From: Pararobbsia silviterrae
GTDB lineage: Bacteria > Pseudomonadota > Gammaproteobacteria > Burkholderiales > Burkholderiaceae
DNA: 64,000 nt
Direction of reading: 5' to 3'
NCBI RefSeq assembly: GCF_003628125.1
Contig: NZ_RBZU01000009.1
Coordinates: 186,001-250,000, forward strand
Part shown: one piece after another, positions 26,863 through 36,833 of the stretch
Layout: every line of letters starts with the position of its first letter
Position numbering within the stretch: the stretch's first letter is position 1
Position numbers and translations under genes: made by a program
Notes under the pieces: model-generated
Told to the model about the DNA's origin: nothing
Seen by the model: the letters and a program-made list of their open reading frames with translations, nothing else
The model's database searches: none

Positions 26863-27861
26863 ATGATTCATGAAATCGTCAGTCAGCTCGACAATCTCGT
26901 GTCGGCGCTGCAGACGCTGCTCTATGTCGACGTGGTCCAGCCCGTCATGTTCAAGGCCGGATGGATGGGCTACGACGAAGACACGTACGACATGCTGTAT
27001 TGGGTCATCGTCGGCGTGCTCGAGATCGCGGTCATGTACGCGATCCTGCGTCCGCTCGAGGCGCTGCGGCCCGCCGAACACTGGGCCGATCGCAAGGCCG
27101 TGCGCGCCGACGTGGCCTACACGTGGATCGCGAAGCTCGGCCTGATCAATCTGTTGTTCTTTTTCCTGTTCCAGCCGGCGTTCTTCAGCGTGCAGAGCTG
27201 GCTCACGATTCACAATATTCCGACGATCGAGCTCGACGGCATCTGGCCGGGCGTCACCGATCAGCCGCTCGTCTCGTTTCTGGTCTATCTGATCGTGCTC
27301 GATTTCGCGGGCTACTGGTATCACCGCTGGCAACACAAGTTCGGGATCTGGTGGGAGCTTCACGCCGTCCATCACAGTCAGCAGCAGATGTCGCTGTGGG
27401 CCGACGACCGCAATCATCTCCTCGACGATCTGATCCAGGCCGCGTTCTTCGCGGCGATCGCGCTGGTCCTCGGCGTCGCGCCGTCGCAGTTCGTCGTGCT
27501 CGTCGCCGTGACGAACCTCATGCAGAGCATTCAGCACGTGAACGCGCGTCTGCCGTTCGGCCCGGTGCTCGAACGTATCATCGTGAGTCCGACGTTTCAT
27601 CGCCGCCATCACGCGATCGGCTATGGTCACGAAGGCACGAAGTACGGATGCAATTTCGGCGTGCTGTTTCCGTGGTGGGACATGCTGTTCGGAACCGCGT
27701 CGTGGGTCGAGACGCTCGAACCGACCGGGATCCGCGACCAGTTGCCCGCGGCTGACGGCACGGCCCGCGACTATGGTCGAGGACTCTTCTCGCAGCACTG
27801 GTACGCGCTCGTGCGCATCGCTGCGCGACTTCGTGGACGCCGCGCGCACGCCGCGCAATGA
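26863..27861 (+). CDS. Sterol desaturase / fatty acid hydroxylase family membrane protein
   Basis: 332 residues with several hydrophobic segments and three histidine clusters that bind the di-iron centre: HRWQH (about 148-152), HAVHH (about 167-171) and FHRRHH (about 250). The family hydroxylates or desaturates lipids in the membrane. The substrate is unknown. It overlaps the next gene by 4 bases (ATGA), so translation is coupled. Confidence 0.88.
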   Translation: MIHEIVSQLDNLVSALQTLLYVDVVQPVMFKAGWMGYDEDTYDMLYWVIVGVLEIAVMYAILRPLEALRPAEHWADRKAVRADVAYTWIAKLGLINLLFFFLFQPAFFSVQSWLTIHNIPTIELDGIWPGVTDQPLVSFLVYLIVLDFAGYWYHRWQHKFGIWWELHAVHHSQQQMSLWADDRNHLLDDLIQAAFFAAIALVLGVAPSQFVVLVAVTNLMQSIQHVNARLPFGPVLERIIVSPTFHRRHHAIGYGHEGTKYGCNFGVLFPWWDMLFGTASWVETLEPTGIRDQLPAADGTARDYGRGLFSQHWYALVRIAARLRGRRAHAAQ

Positions 27862-28754
27862 CGCAGTTGTTCGACTCGTTCGTCCGAGCGGTCGGCGCGG
27901 CGTTTCATCCGCGCATGCTGTGGCTCACGCTCGTGCCGTTCGCGGTCGCGGCGCTCGCGTGGCTCGCGATCTTCTGGTTCGGCTGGGAGTTCGCGGTCGG
28001 CGGCGTCGCGTCGCTGCTCGATCGCACGTCGCTGACCTCGCATCTGTATTCGCTGTTCGGTTCGATCGGGCTCGCGGGCGCGCACGCGGTCGTGGCGCCG
28101 TTCGTGGTCGTCGTGCTCGCGATTCCGCTGATCGTCGCATCGGTGCTCGTGCTGATCGCGGCGCTGACGATGCCCGCCGTGCTTCGCCATCTCGGCCGCG
28201 GGCGCTTCGCGGCGCTCGACAAGCGTCGCGGCGGAAGCTGGTTCGGCAGCCTCGCGCATTCGATCTTCGTGACGTTCATCTGCCTCGTGCTGACGGCCGC
28301 GACGATCCCGCTCTGGATCATTCCGCCCTTGTTCGCGATCCTGCCGCCGCTGCTCTGGGGCTGGCTCAGCTATCGCGTGATGAGCTACGACGCGCTCGCC
28401 GAACACGCGTCGGCCGACGAGCGTCGTGCGATCGTGCGGCGTCATCGATGGCCGCTGCTGACGATCGGCGTCTGCACGGGACTGCTGGGCTCGGTGCCGA
28501 CCTTTATCTGGGCCAGCTCGATGGTCGTGATCGTGCTGTTTCCCGTTATCGCGGTCGGCGCGGTCTGGCTCTATATTTTCATCTTCGTTTTTTCGGCGCT
28601 CTGGTTCGGGCACTACTGCCTGCACGCGCTTCAGCAGTTCAGACACGCGCAGGGCGGCGCCGGTGACGGCGCGGCGGGCGGCACCTCGTCGGGCGACGTT
28701 TTGCCGGGCGACGCTTCGCCGGGCGACGCTTCGCCGCCGCGGCTGCGTGCCTGA
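27858..28754 (+). CDS. EI24-domain (CysZ-like) integral membrane protein
   Basis: 298 residues with about five to six hydrophobic segments and the EI24/CysZ-like pattern, including the loop MPAVLRHLGRGRFAALDKRRGGSWFGS and LLWGWLSYRVMSYDAL. CysZ members import sulfate, but more distant EI24 proteins are uncharacterised. The C-terminal tail is a Gly/Asp/Ser repeat (GDVLPGDASPGDASP). Confidence 0.75.
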   Translation: MTQLFDSFVRAVGAAFHPRMLWLTLVPFAVAALAWLAIFWFGWEFAVGGVASLLDRTSLTSHLYSLFGSIGLAGAHAVVAPFVVVVLAIPLIVASVLVLIAALTMPAVLRHLGRGRFAALDKRRGGSWFGSLAHSIFVTFICLVLTAATIPLWIIPPLFAILPPLLWGWLSYRVMSYDALAEHASADERRAIVRRHRWPLLTIGVCTGLLGSVPTFIWASSMVVIVLFPVIAVGAVWLYIFIFVFSALWFGHYCLHALQQFRHAQGGAGDGAAGGTSSGDVLPGDASPGDASPPRLRA

Positions 28755-28793
28755 TCCGACGCGCAAGCGCCACTTTCAGATGGGGACAACAGG

Positions 28794-29606
28794 ATGGCAA
28801 TCGGTGCGCTCATCATCGGCGACGAGATTCTTTCGGGCCGCAGGCAGGACAAGCATCTCGCGAAACTCATCGAACTGCTGAGCGCGCGCGGTCTTTCGCT
28901 CGCTTGGGCCGAATACGTCGGCGACGATCCCGATCGGATCGTCGCGACGCTGCGCCGCACGTTCGCGTCGGACGACATCGTGTTCTCGACCGGCGGCATC
29001 GGCGCGACGCCCGACGATCACACGCGGCAATGCGCGGCGAAGGCGCTCGGCGTCGAGCTTGAACTCCATCCCGAAGCGAAGCGCCTCATCATCGAGCGCA
29101 CGCTCGAGATGGCGCCGGCCGGCGAGCCCGTCGATCTGAATTCGGCGCAAAACCTGCATCGGCTCAATATGGGTACCTATCCGGCGGGCGCGCGGATCAT
29201 CCCTAACAGCTACAACAAGATTCCGGGATTCTCGGTCGGCGATCATCATTTCATGCCGGGCTTTCCGGTCATGGCCTGGCCGATGATGGCGTGGGTGCTC
29301 GACACGTATTACGCGCATCTGCATCACGCGACGCCGCATGAAGAGCGCTCGGTGCTCGTGTTCGAACTCGCGGAATCGGAACTGACGCCGCTGATGGTGC
29401 AGATCGAGCAGGACTATGCGGGTGTGCGCGTGTTCAGCTTGCCGAGCGTCGGCGACGCCGCGCGCGGGGGCGTCTATGCGCAGCGGCATATCGATCTCGG
29501 CGTCAAGGGCGATCCGGCGCTCGTCGAGCCGGCGTTCGACGCCTTGCGTCAGGGCGTCTACGCGCTTGGCGGGACGATGATCGAGATCGACGGCGAGGCG
29601 CCCTGA
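28794..29606 (+). CDS. CinA-like competence/damage-inducible protein, MoCF domain
   Basis: 270 residues with only the N-terminal molybdopterin-binding (MoCF) domain of CinA: ALIIGDEILSGRRQDKH, TGGIGATPDDHT and PGFSVGDHHFMPGFP. The C-terminal nicotinamide-nucleotide amidase domain of full CinA is absent. The family is annotated as competence/damage-inducible protein A, but the function of the short form is not established. It is the last gene of the run starting at 25836. Confidence 0.85.
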   Translation: MAIGALIIGDEILSGRRQDKHLAKLIELLSARGLSLAWAEYVGDDPDRIVATLRRTFASDDIVFSTGGIGATPDDHTRQCAAKALGVELELHPEAKRLIIERTLEMAPAGEPVDLNSAQNLHRLNMGTYPAGARIIPNSYNKIPGFSVGDHHFMPGFPVMAWPMMAWVLDTYYAHLHHATPHEERSVLVFELAESELTPLMVQIEQDYAGVRVFSLPSVGDAARGGVYAQRHIDLGVKGDPALVEPAFDALRQGVYALGGTMIEIDGEAP

Positions 29607-29717
29607 AGCCTCGAAGCCTCGAAACCTCGGGATCCCAAGCGTTCCGAATGCAGAGGGGGCATTGGGGTTCTTGATGCGTCGGCGGCGCGGACTTCGAAGC
29701 GCCGCCGCCGCCGTGGC

Positions 29718-31109
29718 TTAGTCCTGCGAGACCGGATGCAGCGGCGCGCCGGTCAGGCGCGACCGGACGAAGCCGATATGCTCGCGCAGCACGTAGAACG
29801 CATCGGCATACGCGAGCGGCATCTTGAGCCGGTTGACCGAATCCTCGATGTGATCGAGCCGGTGCATGAGTTCTTCACGCTCTTCGGCCGTCGATTCGGA
29901 CATCGCGGCGCGCTCGATCGCGATCAGCGATCCATACCAGCGATAGATCCGCGATTTGACGCGCCATGCATAGAGACCCGGCACGATGCGCAGGCCCGGA
30001 ATCAGCACGACGATCAGCGGCACGAGCACGACGAGCATCCGGTCGGCGAGGCTCGCGAGCCAGAACGGCAGCGTCCGGTAGAGAAAGCTCTTGCCCGACT
30101 TGTAATACCGCTGCGCGTCGTCGCTGATCGGGAACACATCGTGCGCGATCGGCGAGGGGAATTCGCCCGCGCGCTGGAGCACGTTCGAGCGTCCGTGGAC
30201 TTCCTGCGCCGCGGCGATCAGCAGATCCGACAGGGCGGGATGCAGGGTGTTGCGCGCGACGAGTTCGACGGTCGGACTGATCAGATGCACGGTCTGCGGC
30301 GGCAGATTCTGTCCGAGGTCGAGCACGCCGGGCGGCAGGTCGAGTTCGGACAGGTAGTAGAAGCGGCGTGTGTACGCATCCGCCTGGCTGAAGTCCATCA
30401 CGGACACGCCGGGCATGCGCTGCAGGCGCAGCATGTTCGCGCGGCTCGCCGAGTCGCCGTTGAGGATGGCCGCATCGACGCGGCCTTGAATGAGTTCCTG
30501 AACCGCGTCTTCGCCGTCGAGCGGCAGCAATTGCGTCGAACTGCCGGGCCCCATGTCGTTCGCATTGAGCAGATTGATCGCGAGCGAGCGCGTGCCGCTG
30601 CCGATGCGGCCGACCGCGATGCGCATGCCGGCCAATTGCGAGAGCTGGGTGAGGTTCGCGCCGCGATAGAACACGACCACGGGCGCATAGAACATGCTGC
30701 CGAGCGAGACGAGCGATTGCGTCGCGATGCCCTCGGATACGCCGCCTTGCACGAAGCCGAGCTGGACGTTCTGCTTCGGATCGGCCAGACGTTCGAGATT
30801 CTGGACCGAGCCGTCCGACGGTTCGAGGTTCAGCGTGATGCCGTCGCGCGCGAGGATGTCTCGGTACTGGACGGCGAACGGCCAGAACGTGCTGTCGCGC
30901 GGACCGACGCTCATCGTGATGTGCCGCGGCGGCGCCGGATCGACCCAATAGACCATGAGGCCGATCGCCAGCGCGCAGAGCAGCACGACCGGCAGCACCA
31001 GCACCGCGAAGTCATGCCACGAGATCGAGACGAAACGGACATGAATGCCGCGGCCGCGTTGGGGCGGCGGCTTCGGCATCGAGGGCGGCGGGGTCGGCGT
31101 GCGCGTCAT
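29718..31109 (-). CDS. TAXI-family TRAP-type solute-binding protein, membrane-anchored
   Basis: 463 residues. A hydrophobic segment near 35-52 anchors the N-terminus. The central part (about 60-330) is a TAXI-type binding domain (TMSVGPRDSTFWPFA, VQLGFVQGG, RIAVGRIGSGTR). A second hydrophobic segment (about 355-380) and a cytoplasmic C-terminus follow. TRAP transporters import organic acids, but no TRAP permease is nearby, so the protein may act as a sensor. It is convergent with the CinA-like gene. Confidence 0.78.
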   Translation of the reverse strand: MTRTPTPPPSMPKPPPQRGRGIHVRFVSISWHDFAVLVLPVVLLCALAIGLMVYWVDPAPPRHITMSVGPRDSTFWPFAVQYRDILARDGITLNLEPSDGSVQNLERLADPKQNVQLGFVQGGVSEGIATQSLVSLGSMFYAPVVVFYRGANLTQLSQLAGMRIAVGRIGSGTRSLAINLLNANDMGPGSSTQLLPLDGEDAVQELIQGRVDAAILNGDSASRANMLRLQRMPGVSVMDFSQADAYTRRFYYLSELDLPPGVLDLGQNLPPQTVHLISPTVELVARNTLHPALSDLLIAAAQEVHGRSNVLQRAGEFPSPIAHDVFPISDDAQRYYKSGKSFLYRTLPFWLASLADRMLVVLVPLIVVLIPGLRIVPGLYAWRVKSRIYRWYGSLIAIERAAMSESTAEEREELMHRLDHIEDSVNRLKMPLAYADAFYVLREHIGFVRSRLTGAPLHPVSQD

Positions 31110-31193
31110 CGGATGGGCTCGTGCGTCGAACGAATGGGCAGGCCCCTCACTATAGCGCGGCGCTCCGTCGGAGCGTCCGCGCGGTTTGGCCGA

Positions 31194-31658
31194 CTAGGCC
31201 CCGATCCACGGCAGGCCGCGGAAACACCAGCCGCTGACCGTCTTGCGGTGGCCCGTGGCGTCCTTGTCGCCCTCGAATCCTTCGAGCAGGTCGTAGGCCT
31301 TCGTGAAGCCCGCATTCGACGCGGCGACGGCGGCGAGCTTCGAGCGGGCGGCGCTGCGGCACAGGAACAGCAGCGGCGTGTCCGGTTGCGCGGCCGCGCG
31401 CAGTTGCTCGATGAACTCGGCATTGGGGATGCTGCCCGGATAGCGGATCCATTCGATATGCACGTACTGCTCGGCGGGCACCTGGGGCCGGCCGACCCAG
31501 TCGAGCTCGGCGCGCGTGCGCACGTCGACGAGGCGCGCGTTGGGCTCGAGCGTGAGGAATTCGAGCGATTCGGCCGGCGAGAGCGCGCCCGCGTAGGCAA
31601 GACCGCCTTCGGTGCGACGTTGATCGGCCTTGGCGTATAACGGGTCCAGCGAAGTCAT
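31194..31658 (-). CDS. Rhodanese-like domain protein
   Basis: 154 residues from the ATG at 31658, which has a GGAGA ribosome site; upstream codons in the frame are not rhodanese-like. The single domain contains RLVDVRTRAELDWVG and the active-site loop CRSAARS with the catalytic Cys. Members carry sulfur for tRNA, cofactor or detoxification pathways, and the partner is not evident here. It ends 84 bases before the TAXI gene and shares its strand. Confidence 0.87.
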   Translation of the reverse strand: MTSLDPLYAKADQRRTEGGLAYAGALSPAESLEFLTLEPNARLVDVRTRAELDWVGRPQVPAEQYVHIEWIRYPGSIPNAEFIEQLRAAAQPDTPLLFLCRSAARSKLAAVAASNAGFTKAYDLLEGFEGDKDATGHRKTVSGWCFRGLPWIGA

Positions 31659-31850
31659 CGGATTGTCTCCGGAGCGGAAAATAATGATTCTAGGGCCTGT
31701 TCGCGCCGCGCGGCCGACGATCCAAGATCGTGTCGCACGGGGCGGGCGCGCCTCGCACCGGGCGCGGCGGCTTGCCGACGCGGTCTCGGTGCGGCTTTCA
31801 CCGCATTCAAACGATTGCGGATCGTGGGGCATGCATGTGGGGGATGCGTG

Positions 31851-31876
31851 TTGGTGCAAATGGTCTTTAATGGTGC
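31851..31876 (+). promoter_or_regulatory. Candidate NtrC half-sites upstream of glnA
   Basis: TTGGTGCA (31851-31858) and ATGGTGCG (31870-31877) match the right half of the NtrC consensus TGCACC-N5-GGTGCA and are spaced 19 bases apart. They lie about 165-190 bases upstream of the sigma-54 promoter, a normal enhancer distance. The left halves are poor, so this is tentative. Confidence 0.4.
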
Positions 31877-32038
31877 GTATTCCAACCTGAGTTCACCCGA
31901 ACGCATCATAATAGTGCCCCGGCGGCACCGCGATGCGGCGCGCCCCCCCGCGATCCCGATCGCGCGAGGGCTTCGGCGCCTCACGCAAGCTGGTGAAAAT
32001 GCACCTTAAGTTGTTGTCGCGCACCGGGGTATTCGTTG

Positions 32039-32055
32039 TTGGCACGATATGTGCT
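32039..32055 (+). promoter_or_regulatory. Sigma-54 promoter of glnA
   Basis: TTGGCACGATATGTGCT has the GG-N10-GC spacing and matches TGGCACG-N4-TTGC-type -24/-12 elements closely. It lies about 100 bases before the glnA ATG. The glnL-glnG two-component genes downstream are the expected regulators. The rest of the 31659-32151 gap shows no gene. Confidence 0.85.
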
Positions 32056-32151
32056 TTTTCGATGCATCCGGTTTGTGTTTAGCCAAAGCGTATGGATTCG
32101 GACGGCGCAGGTCGTCTTTCTAGTGAAAGTGAAAAGGAACAGGAGAAAGGT

Positions 32152-33567
32152 ATGAGCAAATCCGTGGCCGACGTCGTTCAGTTGGTGAAGGACGAGGACG
32201 TCAAGTTCGTCGATTTCCGTTTTACGGATACGAAAGGCAAGGAACAGCACGTCTCGGTACCGGTGTCGGCCTTCGATGAAGACAAGTTCGAAAGCGGCCA
32301 TGCTTTTGACGGTTCGTCGATCGCCGGCTGGAAGGGCATCGAAGCATCGGACATGTTGCTGCTGCCGGACCCGAACACGGCTTACATCGACCCGTTCTAC
32401 GAAGAATCGACGCTCGTGCTGACCTGCGACGTCATCGAGCCGTCGGACGGCAAGGGCTATGAGCGCGATCCGCGTTCGCTCGCACGCCGCGCGGAAGCCT
32501 ATCTGAAGAGCACGGGTCTGGGCGACACGGCGTTCTTCGGTCCGGAACCCGAATTCTTCATTTTCGACTCGGTCGAGTGGGACGCCGACATGTCGGGCAG
32601 CTTCGTGAAGATCAATTCGGAAGAAGCGCCGTGGTCGTCGGGCAAGACGTTCGAACATGGCAACACGGGTCACCGTCCGGGCGTCAAGGGCGGCTACTTC
32701 CCGGTCGCGCCGGTCGACCAGTTCCAGGACATCCGTTCGGAAATGTGTCTGCTGCTCGAACAGATCGGCATCCCCGTCGAAGTGCACCACCACGAAGTCG
32801 CGGGCCAAGGCCAGAACGAAATCGGCACGAAGTTCTCGACGCTGATTCAACGTGCTGACTGGACGCAACAGCTCAAGTACATCGTGCACAACGTCGCGCA
32901 TACGTACGGCAAGACGGCGACGTTCATGCCGAAGCCGGTCGTGGGCGACAACGGCTCGGGCATGCACGTTCACCAGTCGATCTGGAAGGACGGCAAGAAC
33001 CTGTTCGCGGGCGACGGCTATGCCGGTCTGTCGGAATTCGCGCTGTTCTACATCGGCGGGATCATCAAGCACGCACGCGCGCTGAACGCGATCACGAACC
33101 CGACGACGAACTCGTACAAGCGTCTCGTGCCGGGCTTCGAAGCGCCGGTCAAGCTCGCGTACTCGGCACGTAACCGTTCGGCTTCGATCCGTATTCCGCA
33201 CGTCGCGAACCCGAAGGGCCGCCGTATCGAAACGCGCTTCCCGGATCCGATGGCGAACCCGTACCTCGCGTTCTCGGCGCTCATGATGGCCGGTCTCGAC
33301 GGTGTGCAGAACAAGATCCATCCGGGCGAAGCCGCGGACAAGAACCTCTACGATCTGCCGCCGGAAGAAGACGCAAAGATCCCGACCGTGTGCTCGAGCC
33401 TCGACCAGGCGCTCGAATACCTCGACAAGGATCGCGAATTCCTGACGCGTGGCGGTGTGTTCACGGACGGCATGCTCGACGCGTACATCGCGTTGAAGAT
33501 GGAAGAAGTCACGCGCTTCCGCATGACGACGCACCCGGTCGAATTCGACATGTACTACTCGCTGTAA
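32152..33567 (+). CDS. glnA: Glutamine synthetase type I
   Basis: 471 residues from the ATG at 32152 with an AGGAGAAAGG ribosome site. Landmarks: FDGSSIAGW, the active-site [11 protein letters not shown], and [10 protein letters not shown] in the ATP/glutamate site. The adenylylation-loop tyrosine lies in the motif [10 protein letters not shown]. It forms glutamine from glutamate, ammonia and ATP in a dodecamer. Regulation is visible: a sigma-54 promoter, putative NtrC sites, and a strong terminator that separates it from glnL-glnG. Confidence 0.98.
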   Translation: MSKSVADVVQLVKDEDVKFVDFRFTDTKGKEQHVSVPVSAFDEDKFESGHAFDGSSIAGWKGIEASDMLLLPDPNTAYIDPFYEESTLVLTCDVIEPSDGKGYERDPRSLARRAEAYLKSTGLGDTAFFGPEPEFFIFDSVEWDADMSGSFVKINSEEAPWSSGKTFEHGNTGHRPGVKGGYFPVAPVDQFQDIRSEMCLLLEQIGIPVEVHHHEVAGQGQNEIGTKFSTLIQRADWTQQLKYIVHNVAHTYGKTATFMPKPVVGDNGSGMHVHQSIWKDGKNLFAGDGYAGLSEFALFYIGGIIKHARALNAITNPTTNSYKRLVPGFEAPVKLAYSARNRSASIRIPHVANPKGRRIETRFPDPMANPYLAFSALMMAGLDGVQNKIHPGEAADKNLYDLPPEEDAKIPTVCSSLDQALEYLDKDREFLTRGGVFTDGMLDAYIALKMEEVTRFRMTTHPVEFDMYYSL

Positions 33568-33626
33568 TCGCTGTCGATGGCGATGCACACCGGCGCGTTG
33601 ATGCGCCCGGTGTGATCTCGCAACAG

Positions 33627-33652
33627 AGGGACGGCAGTGCCGTCCCTTTTTT
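33627..33652 (+). terminator. Rho-independent terminator of glnA
   Basis: Perfect stem AGGGACGGC / GCCGTCCCT with loop AGT, followed by TTTTTT, 60 bases after the glnA stop. Confidence 0.9.
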
Positions 33653-33828
33653 GTCCGTGAGAGCCTGACAAAATGAAAGCCGAATCCGCGGGGTACGCCA
33701 TGCACGATCGAGTGCGAAAGGGCGTAGAGGCACCACGCGCGCATGCGATCAAGGCGCGCGACACGGCGGCGCAGGGCGCGATACGCGCCGCTCGGCTGCA
33801 TTTTGTCAGTGTCTCGAGGATGGTGTAG

Positions 33829-34968
33829 ATGGGACTGAAAGACCTGATGAAATCGAAGCGGGCCGAAATCACGTCGGTACCGGCTGCGCTTGTGCAGTCT
33901 GCGCTACTGCCGGGCCTCGAAGCGTTGCCGACCGCGGTGCTCGTGATCGAACGGCGTACGCTCGGTGTCGCGTTCGCGAATGCGGTCGCCGAATCGCTGC
34001 TCGAAATGTCGCGGCGGCAGCTCGCGCAGATGTGCTGGCCCGATCTGTTCTCGGATTCCGATCAGTTGATCTCGACGATCGATGCGATCGCGGCGATCGC
34101 CGATAACCGCTTCAATGCGACGCATCTCGATGCCTCGCTCGAACGCACGGGACGCGAGCCGCTGCACGTGCACGCGATCGTCGGGTATCTCGAAGCGGTG
34201 CCCGATTATGTGCTGCTCGAACTGTTCGAGAACGAGCAGCAGCTCAGAACCGACCGCGAGGAACGGATCCACGATCTGACCGCGGTCAACAAGCAGCTGA
34301 TCCGCAATCTCGCGCACGAAATCAAGAATCCGCTCGGCGGTATCCGGGGCGCGGCGCAGCTGCTCGAATTCGAGCTCGGCGATGCACGCGATCTGCGCGA
34401 ATACACGCAGGTGATCATCAAGGAATCGGATCGGCTGCAGACGCTCGTTGACCGGCTGCTCGAACCGCACCGTCATCCGCATATCGTCGGCGACGTCAAT
34501 ATTCACGAAGTCTGCGAGCGCGTGCGCGCGCTGATCCTTGCCGAGTTTCCGCGCGGGCTCACGATCGAGCGCGACTACGACGTGAGCGTGCCAGAGTTGC
34601 GCGGCGACAAGGAACAACTGATCCAGACGATCCTCAACATCGTGCGCAATGCGGCCGAAGCGCTCAAGGAGCGCATCGCGGCAGGCGACGCGCGGATCGA
34701 TCTGCGCACGCGCATCGCGCGCAACGTGACGATCTCGAAGCAGTTGCACAAGTTGGCATTGGACTTGCATGTCATCGACAACGGACCCGGGATTCCCGAG
34801 GACATCCGCGATCGGATCTTCTATCCGCTCGTGAGTGGACGCGAGGACGGCAGCGGGCTCGGACTCACACTCGCCCAGACCTTCGTGCATCAGCACGAGG
34901 GGCTGATTGAATGCGACAGCAGGCCTGGACATACGGAGTTCCAGATCGTGTTGCCGCTTTCGCTTTAG
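33829..34968 (+). CDS. glnL: Nitrogen regulation sensor histidine kinase NtrB
   Basis: 379 residues, cytoplasmic (no membrane segment). A PAS-like domain (about 25-130) precedes the phosphotransfer helix with His163 in RNLAHEIKNPLGGIRGAAQLLE. The ATPase has an N-box (IVRNAAEALKE), DNGPGIP and GREDGSGLGLTLA. It phosphorylates GlnG when nitrogen is short, under PII control. It is followed by glnG after 78 bases. Between glnA and this gene lies the glnA terminator and no other gene. Confidence 0.95.
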   Translation: MGLKDLMKSKRAEITSVPAALVQSALLPGLEALPTAVLVIERRTLGVAFANAVAESLLEMSRRQLAQMCWPDLFSDSDQLISTIDAIAAIADNRFNATHLDASLERTGREPLHVHAIVGYLEAVPDYVLLELFENEQQLRTDREERIHDLTAVNKQLIRNLAHEIKNPLGGIRGAAQLLEFELGDARDLREYTQVIIKESDRLQTLVDRLLEPHRHPHIVGDVNIHEVCERVRALILAEFPRGLTIERDYDVSVPELRGDKEQLIQTILNIVRNAAEALKERIAAGDARIDLRTRIARNVTISKQLHKLALDLHVIDNGPGIPEDIRDRIFYPLVSGREDGSGLGLTLAQTFVHQHEGLIECDSRPGHTEFQIVLPLSL

Positions 34969-35046
34969 TTGGCCGCCGTGCCGCGCGATGCGCGTGTACA
35001 GCGTGTTTGAACTGCAGCGCCCACAAGAACTTCCGTCGACCGATAT

Positions 35047-36594
35047 ATGAAGCCGATCTGGATAGTAGACGACGACCAATCGATCCGTTGGGTGCTTGAA
35101 AAGGCCCTTGCTCGCGAGAATTTCGCGACCCGTAGTTTCTCGACGACGCGCGAGGCGCTGACGGCGTTCGAGCACGACACGCCGCAGGTGCTCGTCTCCG
35201 ATATCCGGATGCCGGGCGGCTCGGGCTTCGAATTGCTCGAGACCGTGCGCGAGCGCTGGCCGAATATTCCCGTCATCATCATGACGGCGTTCTCGGATCT
35301 CGATAGCGCGGTCGCGGCGTTTCAGGGCGGCGCATTCGAGTATCTCGCGAAGCCGTTCGATATCGACAAGGCGGTCGAGCTGATCCAGCGCGCGGTCGAA
35401 GAGAGTCTGCGCGGCGAGCTCGCCTACGAGGAGCGTCTGACCGAGACGCCCGAAATGCTCGGACAGGCGAGCGCGATGCAGGACATGTTCCGCGCGATCG
35501 GACGGTTGTCGAATTCGAGCGCGACGGTGCTGATCACGGGTGAATCGGGCACCGGCAAGGAGCTCGTCGCGCGCGCGCTGCATCGGCATAGTCCGCGCGC
35601 GAACGGTCCCTTCATCGCGCTGAATACGGCCGCGATTCCGAAGGATCTGCTCGAATCGGAATTGTTCGGCCATGAGCGCGGTGCGTTCACGGGCGCGCAG
35701 GCGATGCGCCAAGGCCGCTTCGAACAGGCCGAGAACGGCACGCTGTTCCTCGATGAAATCGGCGATATGCCGTTCGATCTGCAGACGCGTTTGCTGCGCG
35801 TGTTGTCGGACGGGCAGTTCTATCGCGTCGGCGGACATAATCCCTTGCGCGCGAATGTGCGCGTGATCGCGGCGACGCATCAGAACCTCGAACAGCGTGT
35901 GCGTCAGGGTTTGTTCCGCGAGGACTTGTATCACCGGCTCAACGTGATCCGTCTGCGTCTGCCCGCGCTGCGCGAACGCAATGAAGATATTCCGCTGCTC
36001 ACGCGTCACTTCCTGCAGAAGAGTGCGCGCGATCTCGGCGTCGAACCCAAGCGCGTGTCCGACGAGGCGCTTGCGTTTCTGTCGTCGCTCTCGTTTCCCG
36101 GCAACGTCCGGCAGCTCGAAAATCTCTGCAATTGGCTGACCGTCATGGCGCCCGCGCAGACGATCGAGATCAAGGATCTGCCGGCGGATCTGCTGCCGAC
36201 GACGTCGAACGATCCGGCGACGCAGACCGCGAGCAACGGCGCGGCGTTGCATGCGGGCGTCCCGACGGGCGCGCCGATCGACGCGGGCTCGGCCGGTGCG
36301 ACGGCGCCCGCGGGTGCTGCGCCGCTCGCGGGCGGCGGGATCTACTCGCGTACGGTCGGCCGCGCCGAAGGGCCGGGCTCAGCTTGGGAAAACGGCTTGC
36401 GGACCGAGGTTGCGAAGCTGCTGCGCGAGCAATCGGTCGATGTCATGGATGCGTTGACGCGGCGTTTCGAGGCGGCCGTGATTCTCGAGGCGCTCGACTT
36501 CACGCGCGGCCGCAAGGTCGAGGCGGCCGAACGGCTCGGGATCGGCCGCAATACGATCACGCGCAAGATTCAGGAACTCAACCTCGAGCCCTGA
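35047..36594 (+). CDS. glnG: Nitrogen regulation response regulator NtrC
   Basis: 515 residues. The receiver domain has the acid pocket Asp9/Asp10 and phospho-acceptor Asp52 (SDIRMPGG). The AAA+ domain carries GESGTGKE (Walker A) and ERGAFTGAQ, the sigma-54 contact loop. The C-terminal HTH is AAERLGIGRNTITRKIQEL. A long Ala/Gly-rich linker (about 385-440) lies between AAA+ and HTH. It activates sigma-54 promoters such as that of glnA. Confidence 0.96.
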   Translation: MKPIWIVDDDQSIRWVLEKALARENFATRSFSTTREALTAFEHDTPQVLVSDIRMPGGSGFELLETVRERWPNIPVIIMTAFSDLDSAVAAFQGGAFEYLAKPFDIDKAVELIQRAVEESLRGELAYEERLTETPEMLGQASAMQDMFRAIGRLSNSSATVLITGESGTGKELVARALHRHSPRANGPFIALNTAAIPKDLLESELFGHERGAFTGAQAMRQGRFEQAENGTLFLDEIGDMPFDLQTRLLRVLSDGQFYRVGGHNPLRANVRVIAATHQNLEQRVRQGLFREDLYHRLNVIRLRLPALRERNEDIPLLTRHFLQKSARDLGVEPKRVSDEALAFLSSLSFPGNVRQLENLCNWLTVMAPAQTIEIKDLPADLLPTTSNDPATQTASNGAALHAGVPTGAPIDAGSAGATAPAGAAPLAGGGIYSRTVGRAEGPGSAWENGLRTEVAKLLREQSVDVMDALTRRFEAAVILEALDFTRGRKVEAAERLGIGRNTITRKIQELNLEP

Positions 36595-36636
36595 ACGCCG
36601 CGCTTCGTTGATCGAGGCGCGCGCAACATGAAGGCG

Positions 36637-36660
36637 TGCGCTGCATTGGCGTGCAGCGCA
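36637..36660 (+). terminator. Hairpin downstream of glnG
   Basis: Perfect 9-base stem TGCGCTGCA / TGCAGCGCA with a 6-base loop, 43 bases past the glnG stop. It has no T-run, so it may be a stability element rather than a full terminator. Confidence 0.4.
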
Positions 36661-36794
36661 TGACGCAACGACGTTTGGCATCGCGGCGTCGGACGCCACG
36701 GTGTCGAGCGTGGCGGTGCCGGGGGTGACGCGGCGCCGCGGCGTCCGACGTCACACCTCATCGCATACGGACGTTAGCTGTGACGCTGTGCGCG

Positions 36795-36831
36795 GCGACG
36801 ATAGGCGCCCATTCTGCGCGCCTATCGTCGC
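36795..36831. terminator. Hairpin between convergent glnG and pirin genes
   Basis: Perfect 14-base stem GCGACGATAGGCGC / GCGCCTATCGTCGC with a 9-base loop, ending 2 bases before the pirin stop codon. It has no T-run but is well placed to end both transcripts. Confidence 0.55.
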
Positions 36832-36833
36832 CC

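Noticed and set aside
31981-32011. TGGTGAAAATGCACC as an NtrC site
   Set aside because: The half-sites face the wrong way relative to the NtrC consensus.
31981-33801. Minus-strand frame opposite glnA
   Set aside because: Antisense shadow; glnA is unambiguous on the plus strand.
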